The notes: generated by a model not told the origin, from the letters alone. Positions 1 to 7,052 are shown, counted from the stretch's first letter. The stretch: DNA of 14,688 nucleotides from Lachnospiraceae bacterium UBA4317 (GCA_002394525.1 DGUF01000171.1:1-14688), one strand, 5' to 3'. Translations and numbers: made by a program.

Positions 1-525
1 CGTCATGGACAGGTCTTTCGAGAAGCGTGAATTGTAAAAATCCTCTGTCAGCTCCTCCACATCAGGATAGTAAAAAGAGACCTTGATGATATCTTTTGTG
101 ACAAGGGCATCCAGATTTGTCACATTTTCGACAGAATATTTATATTGGTCCCGCATCAGCCGTGTGACCGGAGTGTCGGATCCCTCGATCCAGCAGTCGT
201 CCGGTCCTTCTACCACGATCTCCCCGCTCCCTACGGACCGGAGCTTCTGGAGCAGCGGCGGATACATGTCCGGATCGATGCTCCAGCTGTGCAGGATCCG
301 GTCTTTTGTCCGGACCAGAGTCCCGTTTGCAGAGATGAAGTAGATCATGTCCGCGACAGGCTCGAAAAGCTTTCTCATGCTTTCATACTTCCTTCCGCTG
401 CAGGCGCAGAAGATGATCCCTGCCTCCCGCATTTCACGGATCACGTCAAAATAGGCCGGGTCGAGCACATGGGCCCCCTCCGGGACCAGCGTTCCGTCGA
501 TGTCACTGGCAATCAGTTTGATCAA
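1..525 (-). CDS. Cof-type HAD-superfamily hydrolase, 3' part missing at window edge
   Basis: The first 175 residues of a haloacid-dehalogenase phosphatase of the Cof/YbjI kind, which are cytoplasmic Mg-dependent phosphatases acting on sugar phosphates, nucleotides or flavin precursors; the substrate cannot be read from sequence. Motif I is complete near the N-terminus (D8-I-D10-G-T, nucleophile D8). A Cof-type S-G-R segment follows at about residues 44-46 and the S-A-N-G-T segment of the family at about 69-73. The family is usually about 265-275 residues, so the C-terminal cap remainder and motifs III/IV (Lys and DD) lie outside. The start is a TTG at 525; AGAGGAG sits 7 bases before it and no in-frame ATG lies nearby. 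It begins 56 bp after the murG stop on the same strand with no clear terminator between, so it is probably cotranscribed. The fold is sure; the biological substrate is not. Confidence 0.86.
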   Translation of the reverse strand, partial: MIKLIASDIDGTLVPEGAHVLDPAYFDVIREMREAGIIFCACSGRKYESMRKLFEPVADMIYFISANGTLVRTKDRILHSWSIDPDMYPPLLQKLRSVGSGEIVVEGPDDCWIEGSDTPVTRLMRDQYKYSVENVTNLDALVTKDIIKVSFYYPDVEELTEDFYNSRFSKDLSMT

Positions 526-581
526 GTGTATTCTCCTCTATAAGACTTTCATAGACTCTGTTGTGTTCATTTTAATGAAAA

Positions 582-1958
582 TCAGAAACCAGCCAGTTCG
601 TTCAGCAGCCCCATGATCGTGGGGATGGCATCCTGCTGTCCGGCGCCGGCCATGGCAGCCCTGTATTTTTCACGGTCCTGATACAGCTCGCGGACGGTGG
701 AGACCAGCTTTTTGTCCAGGATCCCCTCCTCCTCGCTCTCGACCAGGACCTTTGAAAAGCCTTGGGCCTCGAAGGACCGGGCATTGAGGATCTGGTCCCC
801 TCTCGTTCCGACGGAGAGCGGGATCAGAAGGTTGGGCTTTTGCAGGGCCAGGATCTCAAAGATTGCATTGGCGCCGGCGCGGGAGATGATCAGGTCCGCG
901 GCGGCAAAGAGGTGCTTCAGATCCTCTTTGACGTATTCGAACTGCTTATAGCCCTCAATCCCCTCCTTTGAGGCGTCATACTTGCCGGCCCCGCAGAGAT
1001 GGATGATGTTGAAATCCTGCAGAAGCTCGTCCAGGTGTCCGCGCACGGCCTCGTTGACCGACATGGCCCCCTGGCTCCCGCCCATGACCATCAGGACGGG
1101 CTTGCCGGATCCCCTGTCTGCGGGAGAGAAGGTGTCAGCTGCCACGGCCTTGGTCTCTGCTGCGGCTGCGGTCTCTGCTGTGGCTGCGGTTTCTGCTGTG
1201 GCTGTGGTCTCCGGAACTGCTGTGGCCACTGCTGCCGCGGTCGTGGTCTCTGCTGCGGCTGTGGTCTCCCCGGCCGGCGATGAAGAGGCATCAGACGCTG
1301 CTGATCCGTCTGCATTCGCGACGGAAGAGGCGGCAAAGCCGCACAGGCGCAGGCCCTCCTCCCGGCTGCCGTTGAAAAGGTCGGCCCGGATGGGCGTGCC
1401 GGTCAGGACAGCCTTGTCCCTGGGAAGCTTTTCCATGGTCTCGGGAAAATTGCAGCAGACCTTGCGGGCGGCGCCGTAGCAGAGCTTATTGGCCAGGCCG
1501 GGCGTCATGTCCGATTCGTGGATCACGCAGGGGATCTTCAGAGAGGCCGCCGCGCGCACGATCGGCACACTGACAAAGCCGCCCTTGGAAAAGACGACAT
1601 CGGGCCGGGCTTTCCTGAGAAATCTCCTGGCTTTTCCGTATCCGCTGATCACCCGGAAGGGGTCTGTGAAATTCTTCCAATCGAAGTAGCGGCGGAATTT
1701 GCCGGTCGGCACACCGACGTAGGGGATTCCGCAGTCCCGGATCAGGTCTTTTTCAATCCCGTCCAGCGACCCCATGTAGGTGATCTCATAGCCTGCCTCC
1801 CGCAGGGCGGGCAGGAGAGCGATATTGGGGGTCACATGGCCTGCCGTTCCCCCGCCCGTAAGGACGATCTTTTTCTTTCTGGCTGTCTTTTCGGACATAG
1901 TGTTTTCAGACATTGTTTTTTCGGACATAGTATTCTCAGGCATAGTTTTTTCAGGCAT
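582..1958 (-). CDS. murG: UDP-GlcNAc:lipid I N-acetylglucosaminyltransferase MurG, with low-complexity insertions
   Basis: A GT-B glycosyltransferase that adds GlcNAc to lipid I to make lipid II at the inner face of the cytoplasmic membrane, the last intracellular step of peptidoglycan precursor synthesis (EC 2.4.1.227). The N-domain glycine loop with its histidine (GGGTAGH, residues 35-41), the HESDMTPGLANK segment (148-158), the second glycine loop at the start of the C-domain (MGGSQGA, 292-298), the SRAGANAIFE nucleotide-binding segment (359-368) and a DQILNA segment (388-393) are all visible. At 458 residues it is about 100 longer than usual. The excess is five N-terminal pentapeptide repeats (1-25) plus an Ala/Thr/Glu-rich insertion (about 209-285) exactly between the two Rossmann domains. 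The ATG at 1958 has AGGAAC seven bases upstream; internal repeat ATGs down to 1886 could also be used. It lies outside any visible dcw cluster, so other peptidoglycan genes must be elsewhere. Confidence 0.95.
   Translation of the reverse strand: MPEKTMPENTMSEKTMSENTMSEKTARKKKIVLTGGGTAGHVTPNIALLPALREAGYEITYMGSLDGIEKDLIRDCGIPYVGVPTGKFRRYFDWKNFTDPFRVISGYGKARRFLRKARPDVVFSKGGFVSVPIVRAAASLKIPCVIHESDMTPGLANKLCYGAARKVCCNFPETMEKLPRDKAVLTGTPIRADLFNGSREEGLRLCGFAASSVANADGSAASDASSSPAGETTAAAETTTAAAVATAVPETTATAETAATAETAAAAETKAVAADTFSPADRGSGKPVLMVMGGSQGAMSVNEAVRGHLDELLQDFNIIHLCGAGKYDASKEGIEGYKQFEYVKEDLKHLFAAADLIISRAGANAIFEILALQKPNLLIPLSVGTRGDQILNARSFEAQGFSKVLVESEEEGILDKKLVSTVRELYQDREKYRAAMAGAGQQDAIPTIMGLLNELAGF
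1104..1334 (-). repeat. Low-complexity Ala/Thr/Glu tract inside murG with 18-bp minisatellite units
   Basis: This part of murG encodes about 77 residues made almost only of Ala, Thr, Ser, Glu and Val. At DNA level it contains 18-bp units of the type GTCTCTGCTGYGGCTGYG (plus-strand reading) in direct succession at 1153-1170, 1171-1188 and 1189-1206, with a further copy at 1246-1263. Eighteen is a multiple of three, so gain or loss of units would change linker length and not break the frame. Removing this tract and the N-terminal repeats leaves a protein of about 356 residues, the normal MurG length. Confidence 0.9.
1884..1958 (-). repeat. Five tandem 15-bp units encoding M-[PS]-E-[KN]-T at the MurG N-terminus
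   Basis: The first 75 coding bases of murG are five 15-bp repeats, each opening with ATG and encoding Met-(Pro/Ser)-Glu-(Lys/Asn)-Thr. The units differ at a few positions each, so they are diverged and not a fresh duplication. The core MurG fold begins right after them (basic ARKKK, then the first beta strand). Each unit supplies a potential in-frame start, but only the first is preceded by a recognisable ribosome site. Confidence 0.93.
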
Positions 1959-2024
1959 ATTCAGTTCCTGTTATCGGGTTTTAAAGCCCGTGCTGCATGA
2001 CATCGGCTGCCGGACTGGCATGGA

Positions 2025-2270
2025 TCACATTGCGATCGCTTGGCGGAGGGCCTTGGCCAGCTGGTCGGGACATGAGGTGTTTTTGAAGCCGCAGCGGACA
2101 CCCTCAAGAGTCTCGATCACGTCCTCGGCCTTCCTTCCGACGACCAGGCGGCTGATCCCCTGCAGGTTGCCGTTGCATCCGCCGGCGAAAGCCACGGACT
2201 GGATGATGTGATCGGAATCCACGTTCAGGTCGATCATGCTGGCGCAGGTGCCTTTTGTTCTATAGGTCAT
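2025..2270 (-). CDS. TSCPD-domain protein (TIGR03905-like)
   Basis: A small 81-residue protein that carries the TSCPD signature near its C-terminus (T-S-C-P-D-Q-L-A, residues 65-72). The family is named for this motif and resembles the C-terminal domain of B12-dependent ribonucleotide reductases; its stand-alone role is unknown to me. Four cysteines (C9, C33, C60, C67) and a G-G-C-x-G-N segment (31-36) suggest metal or redox chemistry, which is inference. The length fits the stand-alone family. Start: ATG at 2270 with AAGGAG seven bases upstream. It is the first gene of a minus-strand run with murG, whose start is 66 bp downstream with no terminator seen between them, and it is served by the promoter at 2378-2405. 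Confidence 0.86.
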   Translation of the reverse strand: MTYRTKGTCASMIDLNVDSDHIIQSVAFAGGCNGNLQGISRLVVGRKAEDVIETLEGVRCGFKNTSCPDQLAKALRQAIAM

Positions 2271-2329
2271 ATCATTGCTCCTTCTGGTTTTATGAGTGCT
2301 TTCAGTTTATAGACAACAGAATTACTTAT

Positions 2330-2347
2330 GCTTTTTCTGGAAAAAGC
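2330..2347. other. Short perfect hairpin in the leader of the TSCPD/murG transcript
   Basis: GCTTTTTC and GAAAAAGC form an 8-bp perfect stem with a 2-base loop. It lies between the minus-strand promoter and the TSCPD start, in the untranslated leader. No U-tract follows, so it is not a canonical terminator; its role is unknown. Confidence 0.45.
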
Positions 2348-2377
2348 GTGGATGACTGATAATTTAGCAGTTTCATA

Positions 2378-2405
2378 ATTATATATGATTCTGACGGATG
2401 TTCAA
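2378..2405 (-). promoter_or_regulatory. Sigma-A type promoter for the TSCPD-murG-HAD run
   Basis: On the minus strand a -35 TTGAAC (2405-2400) is followed after 16 bp by a perfect -10 TATAAT (2383-2378). Transcription would start near 2371, giving a leader of about 100 nt before the TSCPD start codon. Confidence 0.65.
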
Positions 2406-2526
2406 GAGTAAAAATGAATTCAAAGGCGCGCAGGAACTGAATCCGCAGGGCGGGAGGAGCCGGAATCTGCAGGGGCGGACAGGCGCGTCTTCGCAGAAGA
2501 ATCCGGATCACCAGGTCTGCCGGACC

Positions 2527-2635
2527 CGGCAGTTGCGGATCCTCAGATCAGTTGCGTCAGAGGGCCTCCCCGGAAAGAGAAAGTCAACTTTAGCGCGTCA
2601 GTGTGACACAGTGCCTGTCCCTCTGTCACATCCCG
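2527..2635. repeat. REP-like intergenic repeat, copy 1
   Basis: This stretch aligns with 2711-2822. Shared blocks are CGGCAGTTGCGGA at the left, CCCGGAAAG in the middle, and a nearly identical right part from TTTAGCGCGTCAGTGTGAC to CCTGTCCCTCTGTCACA. The right part holds the inverted repeat TGTGACA (2602-2608) / TGTCACA (2624-2630) around a 15-base loop, a compact hairpin of the type found in bacterial REP families. It is not coding as far as I can see. Confidence 0.75.
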
Positions 2636-2654
2636 CAGGCTGCCTGAGCCGCCT

Positions 2655-2666
2655 GGTTCCGGAACC
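2655..2666. other. 12-bp perfect palindrome
   Basis: GGTTCCGGAACC is fully self-complementary. It lies between the two REP-like copies, just beyond the terminator U-tract in the minus-strand direction. The role is unknown. Confidence 0.4.
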
Positions 2667-2670
2667 GGAC

Positions 2671-2714
2671 AAAAAACCGCCGGAAGCAGCGCTGGGTAAG
2701 CGGCTGCTTCCGGC
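2671..2714 (-). terminator. Rho-independent terminator downstream of the flavodiiron gene
   Basis: A 12-bp perfect GC-rich stem (2679-2690 pairing with 2703-2714) has a 12-base loop, and in the minus direction is followed within two bases by six T residues (complement of A 2671-2676). It ends the minus-strand transcript of the flavodiiron gene, about 115 bp after its stop, and shields the TSCPD promoter. Confidence 0.88.
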
Positions 2715-2822
2715 AGTTGCGGAGCCTAAAATCAGATGCATTATTTATCGGGATATTTCCCGGAAAGGGAAAATGCTTTAGCGCGTCAGTGTGACGCGGT
2801 GCCTGTCCCTCTGTCACACCCC
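2711..2822. repeat. REP-like intergenic repeat, copy 2
   Basis: Second copy of the repeat at 2527-2635, offset by 184-190 bp. Its inverted repeat is GTGTGAC (2789-2795) / GTCACAC (2813-2819), again around the conserved sequence CGGTGCCTGTCCCTC. It lies only 8 bp beyond the flavodiiron stop codon and would form in that mRNA's 3' end before the terminator. Its left edge overlaps the terminator stem. Confidence 0.75.
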
Positions 2823-2829
2823 TGCTGCT

Positions 2830-3984
2830 TTATTTGCAGAGCTCTTTTGCCATCTGGGCCAGGGTGGCGCGGCTGTCGTCCTTGAGGGCGGACTTGATGG
2901 TGCAGGAGGTCTCCAGGAAGGTCAGGTTCTTGCAGCCCTCGAACATGCCCTGCATGGTCTTCTTGGCGACGGGCGCCCAGGTGCCGTTCTCGATGAAGCC
3001 GATGGTGCGGTTCTGGTAGGCGCGCTCGGTCAGGTGCTCGATAAAGGTGTGCATGAAGGGGAAGATGCTGTTGTTGTAGGTGGTTGTGGCCAGGACCAGG
3101 CGGTCATAGCGGAAAGCATCCTCGACGGCTTCTGCCATGTCGTCGCGGGCCAGGTCTGTGACTACGACCTTGGGGCAGCCCTCTTTTTTCAGCATTTCAG
3201 CGAACTCCTCGACAGCCTGCTTTGTGTGGCCGTAGACGGAGGTGTAGGCGATCAGGACGCCCTCGCTCTCGGGTGTGTAGGAGGACCACTTGTCATAGAG
3301 GCCGATGTAGTAGCCCAGGTTCTCGGTCAGCACGGGTCCGTGCAGAGGGCAGATGATCTGGATGTCCAGGCCGGCTGCCTTCTTGAGCAGGTTCTGTGTC
3401 TGCAGGCCGTACTTGCCGACGATGCCGAAGTAGTAGCGGCGAGCCTCGCAGGCCCAGTCTTCCTCGACGTCCAGGGCGCCGAACTTGCCGAAGCCGTCCG
3501 CGGAGAAGAGAACCTTGTCGGTGCTGTCATAGGTGACCATGACCTCGGGCCAGTGGACCATGGGAGCGAAGACGAAGTTGAGGACGTGGCTGCCCAGCTC
3601 CAGCTTGTCGCCGTTCTTGACCACCAGCTTCTTCATGGCGGGATCCAGGTCGAAGAACTGGCCCATGAAGGTAAAGGTCTTGGCGTTGCCGACCACGGTC
3701 GTGTCGGGATAGACCTTGAGGAAGTTCATGATATTGGCGGAGTGGTCGGGCTCCATGTGCTGCACGACCAGGTAATCGGGCTTCCTGTCTCCCAGTACTT
3801 CCTTCAGATTGCCCAGCCACTCATCGGTGAACTTGACGTCGACCGTGTCCATGACGACGATCTTTTCGTCCAGGATGACGTAGGAATTATAGGCCATGCC
3901 GTTGGGCACATCATACTGCCCCTCAAACAGGTCGATCTGGTGATCATTGACGCCGACATACTTGATAGAATCTGTGATCTTCAT
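2830..3984 (-). CDS. fprA: Class A flavodiiron protein (O2/NO reductase)
   Basis: A cytoplasmic flavodiiron protein of 384 residues that takes electrons, usually from rubredoxin, and reduces O2 to water and/or NO to N2O, protecting an anaerobe. Which gas is preferred is not readable here. The metallo-beta-lactamase-like domain (about 1-240) has the full diiron ligand set: H76-x-E78-x-D80-H81, H144, D163 and H215. The flavodoxin domain starts near residue 242 with the FMN phosphate loop Y-T-S-V-Y-G-H-T (247-254). No rubredoxin or flavin-reductase extension follows, so it is the simple class A form. The start chosen is the ATG at 3984, with GGAGAAAGG six bases upstream and the conserved M-K-I-T-D opening; the frame stays open upstream to 4176, but that part has no family similarity. 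It is a single-gene unit, divergent from the CdaR-type regulator and ended by the terminator at 2671-2714. Confidence 0.95.
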   Translation of the reverse strand: MKITDSIKYVGVNDHQIDLFEGQYDVPNGMAYNSYVILDEKIVVMDTVDVKFTDEWLGNLKEVLGDRKPDYLVVQHMEPDHSANIMNFLKVYPDTTVVGNAKTFTFMGQFFDLDPAMKKLVVKNGDKLELGSHVLNFVFAPMVHWPEVMVTYDSTDKVLFSADGFGKFGALDVEEDWACEARRYYFGIVGKYGLQTQNLLKKAAGLDIQIICPLHGPVLTENLGYYIGLYDKWSSYTPESEGVLIAYTSVYGHTKQAVEEFAEMLKKEGCPKVVVTDLARDDMAEAVEDAFRYDRLVLATTTYNNSIFPFMHTFIEHLTERAYQNRTIGFIENGTWAPVAKKTMQGMFEGCKNLTFLETSCTIKSALKDDSRATLAQMAKELCK

Positions 3985-4135
3985 AAAATACCTTTCTCCA
4001 TACATGTTTGCGGTCGGGAGACCGTGGCAACAGGTGATTGAAAAACTAGATCTGGATACGGTCCGGACCAGACCAGTTCCCTGCCCAAAAGTAAAATGAA
4101 GGGAAGGCGGGAAAAGTGTGTCCGGGCTACCTGTT

Positions 4136-4164
4136 ATCATACCGCAAATCGGCGGTTTAGAAAA
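4136..4164 (-). promoter_or_regulatory. Candidate fprA promoter with an overlapping inverted repeat
   Basis: On the minus strand TATGAT (4141-4136) makes a good -10. The hexamer 17 bp upstream, TTTTCT (4164-4159), is a poor -35. The spacer holds the inverted repeat ACCGC/GCGGT (4141-4145 with 4152-4156), placed where a regulator could act. The weak -35 lowers confidence. Confidence 0.4.
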
Positions 4165-4229
4165 GGCTGGTGCCATGTAAAAAGAAATTTTTGTTTCATG
4201 CAGATCTGTATTAAAATAGATGAAAAGAC

Positions 4230-4274
4230 GCGGCGGCGCAAGTCCCGGGGCGATCTGCCGCCGCCTGCTTTTTT
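4230..4274 (+). terminator. Terminator-like hairpin upstream of the regulator gene
   Basis: GCGGCGGC (4230-4237) pairs with GCCGCCGC (4257-4264), leaving a 19-base loop, and T6 follows at 4269-4274. Read on the minus strand the same stem is followed by TCTTTT, so it may act in both directions and insulate the two divergent genes, or attenuate a plus-strand leader. No plus-strand gene lies upstream of it in the window back to position 1. Confidence 0.5.
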
Positions 4275-4331
4275 CGACAGATCTTTCCAGGAGGGCTATA
4301 AGACCTCCACAGGATGATTTGCTGATATATT

Positions 4332-4357
4332 TGTTGATGCAATCGCGCGTATCAACA
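4332..4357. promoter_or_regulatory. Candidate operator: TGTTGAT-N12-ATCAACA
   Basis: A perfect 7-bp inverted repeat with 12 bases between the arms, 50 bp upstream of the regulator's start codon. The dyad shape fits a dimeric DNA-binding protein, possibly the regulator itself. This is inference from symmetry only. Confidence 0.45.
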
Positions 4358-4406
4358 CCTGTTTACACTTTCTGTTTCGCCGATCGTTTGTCCGGAGGAA
4401 AAGCCG

Positions 4407-5615
4407 ATGCTGGATAAGGAATTTGCCGACAGATTCATCGAAAGGGTCACCCGCTACACGGACTTCAACGTAAATATCATGGACGACAGGGGCATTATCA
4501 TCGCCAGCAGGGACAAAAAGCGAATCGGCCAGTACCACGAGGTCGCCTACCGGCTGATCAGGGGCACAGAGGAGATGATCGATACGACGGGCCTGTCCTT
4601 TCCCAACGTGCTCCCCGGGATCAACATGATCATTGCAGCCGGAGGAAAGCGGGAGGGAGTCGTCGGCGTCACCGGGAACCCGGAGGAGGTCCGCCCCGTC
4701 GCTCTGATGGTCAAGATGGCCTTTGAGACCATGCTCAAGTATGAGCAGCAGTTGGAAGAGAGGCGGATCCGGGAAAACAAAAAGGACCACTTTATCTATC
4801 TTCTGACCCAGGTGGAGCATTCTGATCCCGAAGAGCTCCGGTCCTATGCCCGCGACCTGGGGTACCCGGAGGAGAGCATCCGGATCCCGATCCTGCTGCG
4901 CCTCAACGGGCCGGACAGCGATGAGACCGGTCAGGCGCTCGATCTGCTGCGGGGCGGGGACCTCCATTCCTCCAGAGATTTCAGCTTCGCCCTGGACAGC
5001 CGCCATGTCCTGGTCTATAAGACCCTGCCGGCCGGGCCCGGGGAGACCGGGGGCCTCTTCGCGGGCTGTAAAGACCTGGTCAGGGAGTATCTTGAGCCCC
5101 TGAAGGCCCTGGGATCCCGGAGATCCCCCAAAGAGCGGGGCGGCCGCCCCGGGAAAGAGGCGGGCCCTTATACCGCTTTTGTGGGCAGCTTCCAGGACAC
5201 CTATCCTCAGTACTACTACGGCTACCGCCATTGCCGGTGGCTGGAGCAGAACACAGGATCTGACACAGGCACTGGTGACCCCGTTTTTTTCTATGACCAT
5301 CTGAACGAGTACCTGCAGTCCATGCTTCCTGTCGGGGAGCTGCAGCGCGCCTTTTATGTCTATCGCAAAAACATCCCTGACCACAGGCTTCGATCCTGTG
5401 CGGAGACCATAGGGGCCCTGATCAGGACCAACTATAATTTCGGCAGGGCGGCAGACCTCTTGTTCATCCACAAAAATACCTTGGTCTATCGATACAAGGG
5501 ACTTAAGGAAATGCTGGGCGTAGACCCCATGGCTTCCGCGGGAGACCGGGCCTTTATCGAGCTCTTTTACACTTACCTGCTGAGGACCGGCGGGTACGGA
5601 GAAAGGGAGGACTAG
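4407..5615 (+). CDS. cdaR: CdaR-type sugar-diacid transcriptional regulator
   Basis: A 402-residue transcription factor. The N-terminal part (about 3-135) matches the putative sugar-diacid recognition domain of CdaR (start L-D-K-E-F-A-D-R-F, then a V-x-G-V-T-G segment at 86-90). The C-terminal 70 residues are the PucR/CdaR helix-turn-helix (about 329-390: L-I-R-T-N-Y-N-F-G-R-A-A then H-K-N-T-L-V-Y-R). In E. coli CdaR activates glucarate, galactarate and glycerate genes, and here the next gene is glycerate kinase, so local activation in response to glycerate or a related acid is a fair inference. ATG at 4407 has GGAGG eight bases upstream. A basic, glycine/proline-rich stretch at about 235-253 and a Gly/Thr/Asp-rich stretch at 281-291 look like inserted linkers. 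The family is sure; ligand and exact targets are not. Confidence 0.87.
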   Translation: MLDKEFADRFIERVTRYTDFNVNIMDDRGIIIASRDKKRIGQYHEVAYRLIRGTEEMIDTTGLSFPNVLPGINMIIAAGGKREGVVGVTGNPEEVRPVALMVKMAFETMLKYEQQLEERRIRENKKDHFIYLLTQVEHSDPEELRSYARDLGYPEESIRIPILLRLNGPDSDETGQALDLLRGGDLHSSRDFSFALDSRHVLVYKTLPAGPGETGGLFAGCKDLVREYLEPLKALGSRRSPKERGGRPGKEAGPYTAFVGSFQDTYPQYYYGYRHCRWLEQNTGSDTGTGDPVFFYDHLNEYLQSMLPVGELQRAFYVYRKNIPDHRLRSCAETIGALIRTNYNFGRAADLLFIHKNTLVYRYKGLKEMLGVDPMASAGDRAFIELFYTYLLRTGGYGERED

Positions 5616-5666
5616 GGCCGGCCCGGCTTCAGGGAGATTTCGCCCGGGACTTTGGGGAGCTGGTGC

Positions 5667-5702
5667 TTTTTGTGCTGACGACACAAAAAACCTGTCTTTT
5701 TT
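5667..5702 (+). terminator. Weak terminator candidate after the regulator gene
   Basis: TTTTTGTG (5667-5674) pairs with CACAAAAA (5682-5689) around a 7-base loop, and T6 follows at 5697-5702. The stem is AU-rich and the T-run is separated by seven bases, so termination may be partial and the glycerate kinase gene could receive some read-through. Confidence 0.4.
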
Positions 5703-5704
5703 CA

Positions 5705-5746
5705 TTGTCCGATGATATTCTTATATATATGGACAAATCGTATAAT
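5705..5746 (+). promoter_or_regulatory. Glycerate kinase promoter with TTGTCC/GGACAA inverted repeat
   Basis: A perfect -10 TATAAT lies at 5741-5746; the hexamer 17 bp upstream (TTCTTA) is a weak -35, as expected for an activator-dependent promoter. Upstream and overlapping the -35 region is the inverted repeat TTGTCC (5705-5710) - N20 - GGACAA (5731-5736). It is placed well for an activator such as the CdaR-type protein encoded just upstream (inference). The leader is about 100 nt. Confidence 0.6.
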
Positions 5747-5853
5747 AGATACAGCAAAGAAAAGACCTGAAATAATATAACACAAGCGATCCGTCAGATC
5801 AGACAATGAACAGACAACTGCGTACAAAATCATTACCAGAAGGAGGCAGGAAG

Positions 5854-6984
5854 ATGAAAGTTGTAGTAGCTATCGATTCGTTCAAGGGCAGCATGACATC
5901 CATGGAAGCCGGACACGCGGCGGAGGAGGGAATCCTCCGTGTACATCCCACCGCGGATGTGATCGTCAAGCCTCTGGCTGACGGCGGTGAGGGCACGGTG
6001 GACGCGCTCGTCGAAGGCCTGGGCGGCGACTATGTCACTGCCAGGGTCAAAGGCCCCATGGGCCCCTTCGTGACCGCCCGCTACGGGATCATGGATGACG
6101 AGACCACCGCGATCATGGAGATGGCCCAGGCCGGCGGCATCATCCTCGTGGACAGGAATGACCTGGATCCCTGGCGCGCCAATACCGAGGGCGTGGGCGA
6201 GATGATCCGCAATGCCATTGACCGCGGCTGCCGCAACTTCATCATCGGCATCGGCGGCAGCGCGACGACAGAGGGCGGCATCGGCATGCTGACCGCGCTC
6301 GGATATGAATTCTACGACAAGAAGGACCGCCTTCTGGCTCCGATCTTTGAAAACCTCGGAAAGATCGCCCGCATCAGCGCCGACAACGTCCTTCCTGAGC
6401 TTAAGGAATGCCACTTCCAGATCGCCTGCGACGTGACCAATCCCCTTTGCGGTGAAAACGGCGCCGTTTATGTCTACGGCCCCCAGAAGGGCGTCCGCCT
6501 CGACGAGCGCGTGTTCATGGACTCCCAGATGAGGCAGTATGCCAACAAGACCGCGGAGTGCTTCGGCGTGGACCACAGCGAAGATCCCGGCGCGGGCGCT
6601 GCAGGCGGCCTGGGCTTTGCCTTTTTGAGCTACTTCCCCAATGTCGAGCTCAGACCCGGCATCCGTATCGTCCTCGATGCCGTAGAATTTGAGAAGGCTG
6701 TGGAGGGCGCTGACTACGTCGTGACCGGCGAGGGAAGACTCGATTCTCAGACCGCCAACGGAAAGGTTCCGGTGGGCGTCGCCAGGATTGCCAAAAAATA
6801 CGGCGCCAAAGTCATTGCCTTTGCCGGCGGCGTGACCGATGACGCCGGAGCCTGCAATGACGAAGGCATCGACGCCTTCTTCCCCATCGTCCGCGGCGTG
6901 ACTACTCTCGACGAGGCCATGGACAACTTCACGGCCAAAAAGAATATGGCCCTGACCGCGGAACAGGTCTTCCGTCTGCTGTAA
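5854..6984 (+). CDS. garK: Glycerate 2-kinase (GarK/GlxK family)
   Basis: A 376-residue cytoplasmic kinase of the PF02595 family that phosphorylates D-glycerate with ATP; characterised bacterial members make 2-phosphoglycerate (EC 2.7.1.165). Family segments seen in order: A-I-D-S-F-K-G-S (6-13), L-A-D-G-G-E-G-T (41-48), G-I-G-G-S-A-T-T-E-G-G (132-142), C-D-V-T-N-P-L (192-198), G-A-G-A-A-G-G-L-G (246-254) and T-G-E-G-R-L-D-S-Q-T (291-300). The length is normal and no key segment is missing. The start is the ATG at 5854, with AGGAGG seven bases upstream; the frame is open to 5806, but those 16 extra codons are outside the family. It follows the CdaR-type regulator and precedes pyruvate kinase, so glycerate could enter lower glycolysis through 2-phosphoglycerate, enolase and PEP. 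garK and glxK cannot be told apart by sequence; the symbol follows the cdaR context. Confidence 0.95.
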   Translation: MKVVVAIDSFKGSMTSMEAGHAAEEGILRVHPTADVIVKPLADGGEGTVDALVEGLGGDYVTARVKGPMGPFVTARYGIMDDETTAIMEMAQAGGIILVDRNDLDPWRANTEGVGEMIRNAIDRGCRNFIIGIGGSATTEGGIGMLTALGYEFYDKKDRLLAPIFENLGKIARISADNVLPELKECHFQIACDVTNPLCGENGAVYVYGPQKGVRLDERVFMDSQMRQYANKTAECFGVDHSEDPGAGAAGGLGFAFLSYFPNVELRPGIRIVLDAVEFEKAVEGADYVVTGEGRLDSQTANGKVPVGVARIAKKYGAKVIAFAGGVTDDAGACNDEGIDAFFPIVRGVTTLDEAMDNFTAKKNMALTAEQVFRLL

Positions 6985-7046
6985 CCTTTTGACTAAATTC
7001 TATGCTTTCGGCTGGTTTATCCATATCTTTTAGGAAGGTTTTCCTC

Positions 7047-7052
7047 TATAAT
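7047..7052 (+). promoter_or_regulatory. -10 element of the pyk promoter
   Basis: A perfect TATAAT; no good -35 is found 16-18 bp upstream (ATCTTT at 17 bp). The spacer contains AGGAA/TTCCT half-sites (7032-7036, 7041-7045) that form a short dyad. Transcription would begin near 7059, so the structured leader below is part of the mRNA. Confidence 0.5.

Larger units (their letters stand above)
3985..4406. other. Divergent control region between fprA and the CdaR-type gene
   Basis: This 422-bp stretch has no convincing gene. It holds a weak minus-strand promoter candidate (4136-4164), a GC-rich hairpin followed by T6 on the plus strand (4230-4274), a 7-bp inverted repeat (4332-4357) and the regulator's ribosome site. 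A possible plus-strand -10 (TAAAAT, 4212-4217) lacks a good -35. Confidence 0.6.

Noticed and set aside
566..579. TTCATT/AATGAA hairpin as a terminator between murG and the HAD gene
   Set aside because: The stem is only 6 bp, AT-rich, with a 2-base loop and no T-run, and it abuts the murG stop codon; cotranscription is more likely.
2398..2781. Plus-strand 127-codon frame between TSCPD and fprA
   Set aside because: It runs through REP-like repeats and a terminator stem, has no ribosome site, and its product is unlike any family I know.
2791..4041. Plus-strand 416-codon frame opposite fprA
   Set aside because: A shadow of the flavodiiron gene on the minus strand, with a composition typical of antisense reading and no ribosome site.
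3985..4176. N-terminal extension of the flavodiiron protein
   Set aside because: The frame is open, but the extra residues have no family similarity and pass through the promoter region; the ATG at 3984 has a ribosome site.
4296..5705. Minus-strand 469-codon frame opposite the CdaR-type gene
   Set aside because: The plus strand has a clear two-domain regulator with a strong ribosome site; the antisense product has no family features.
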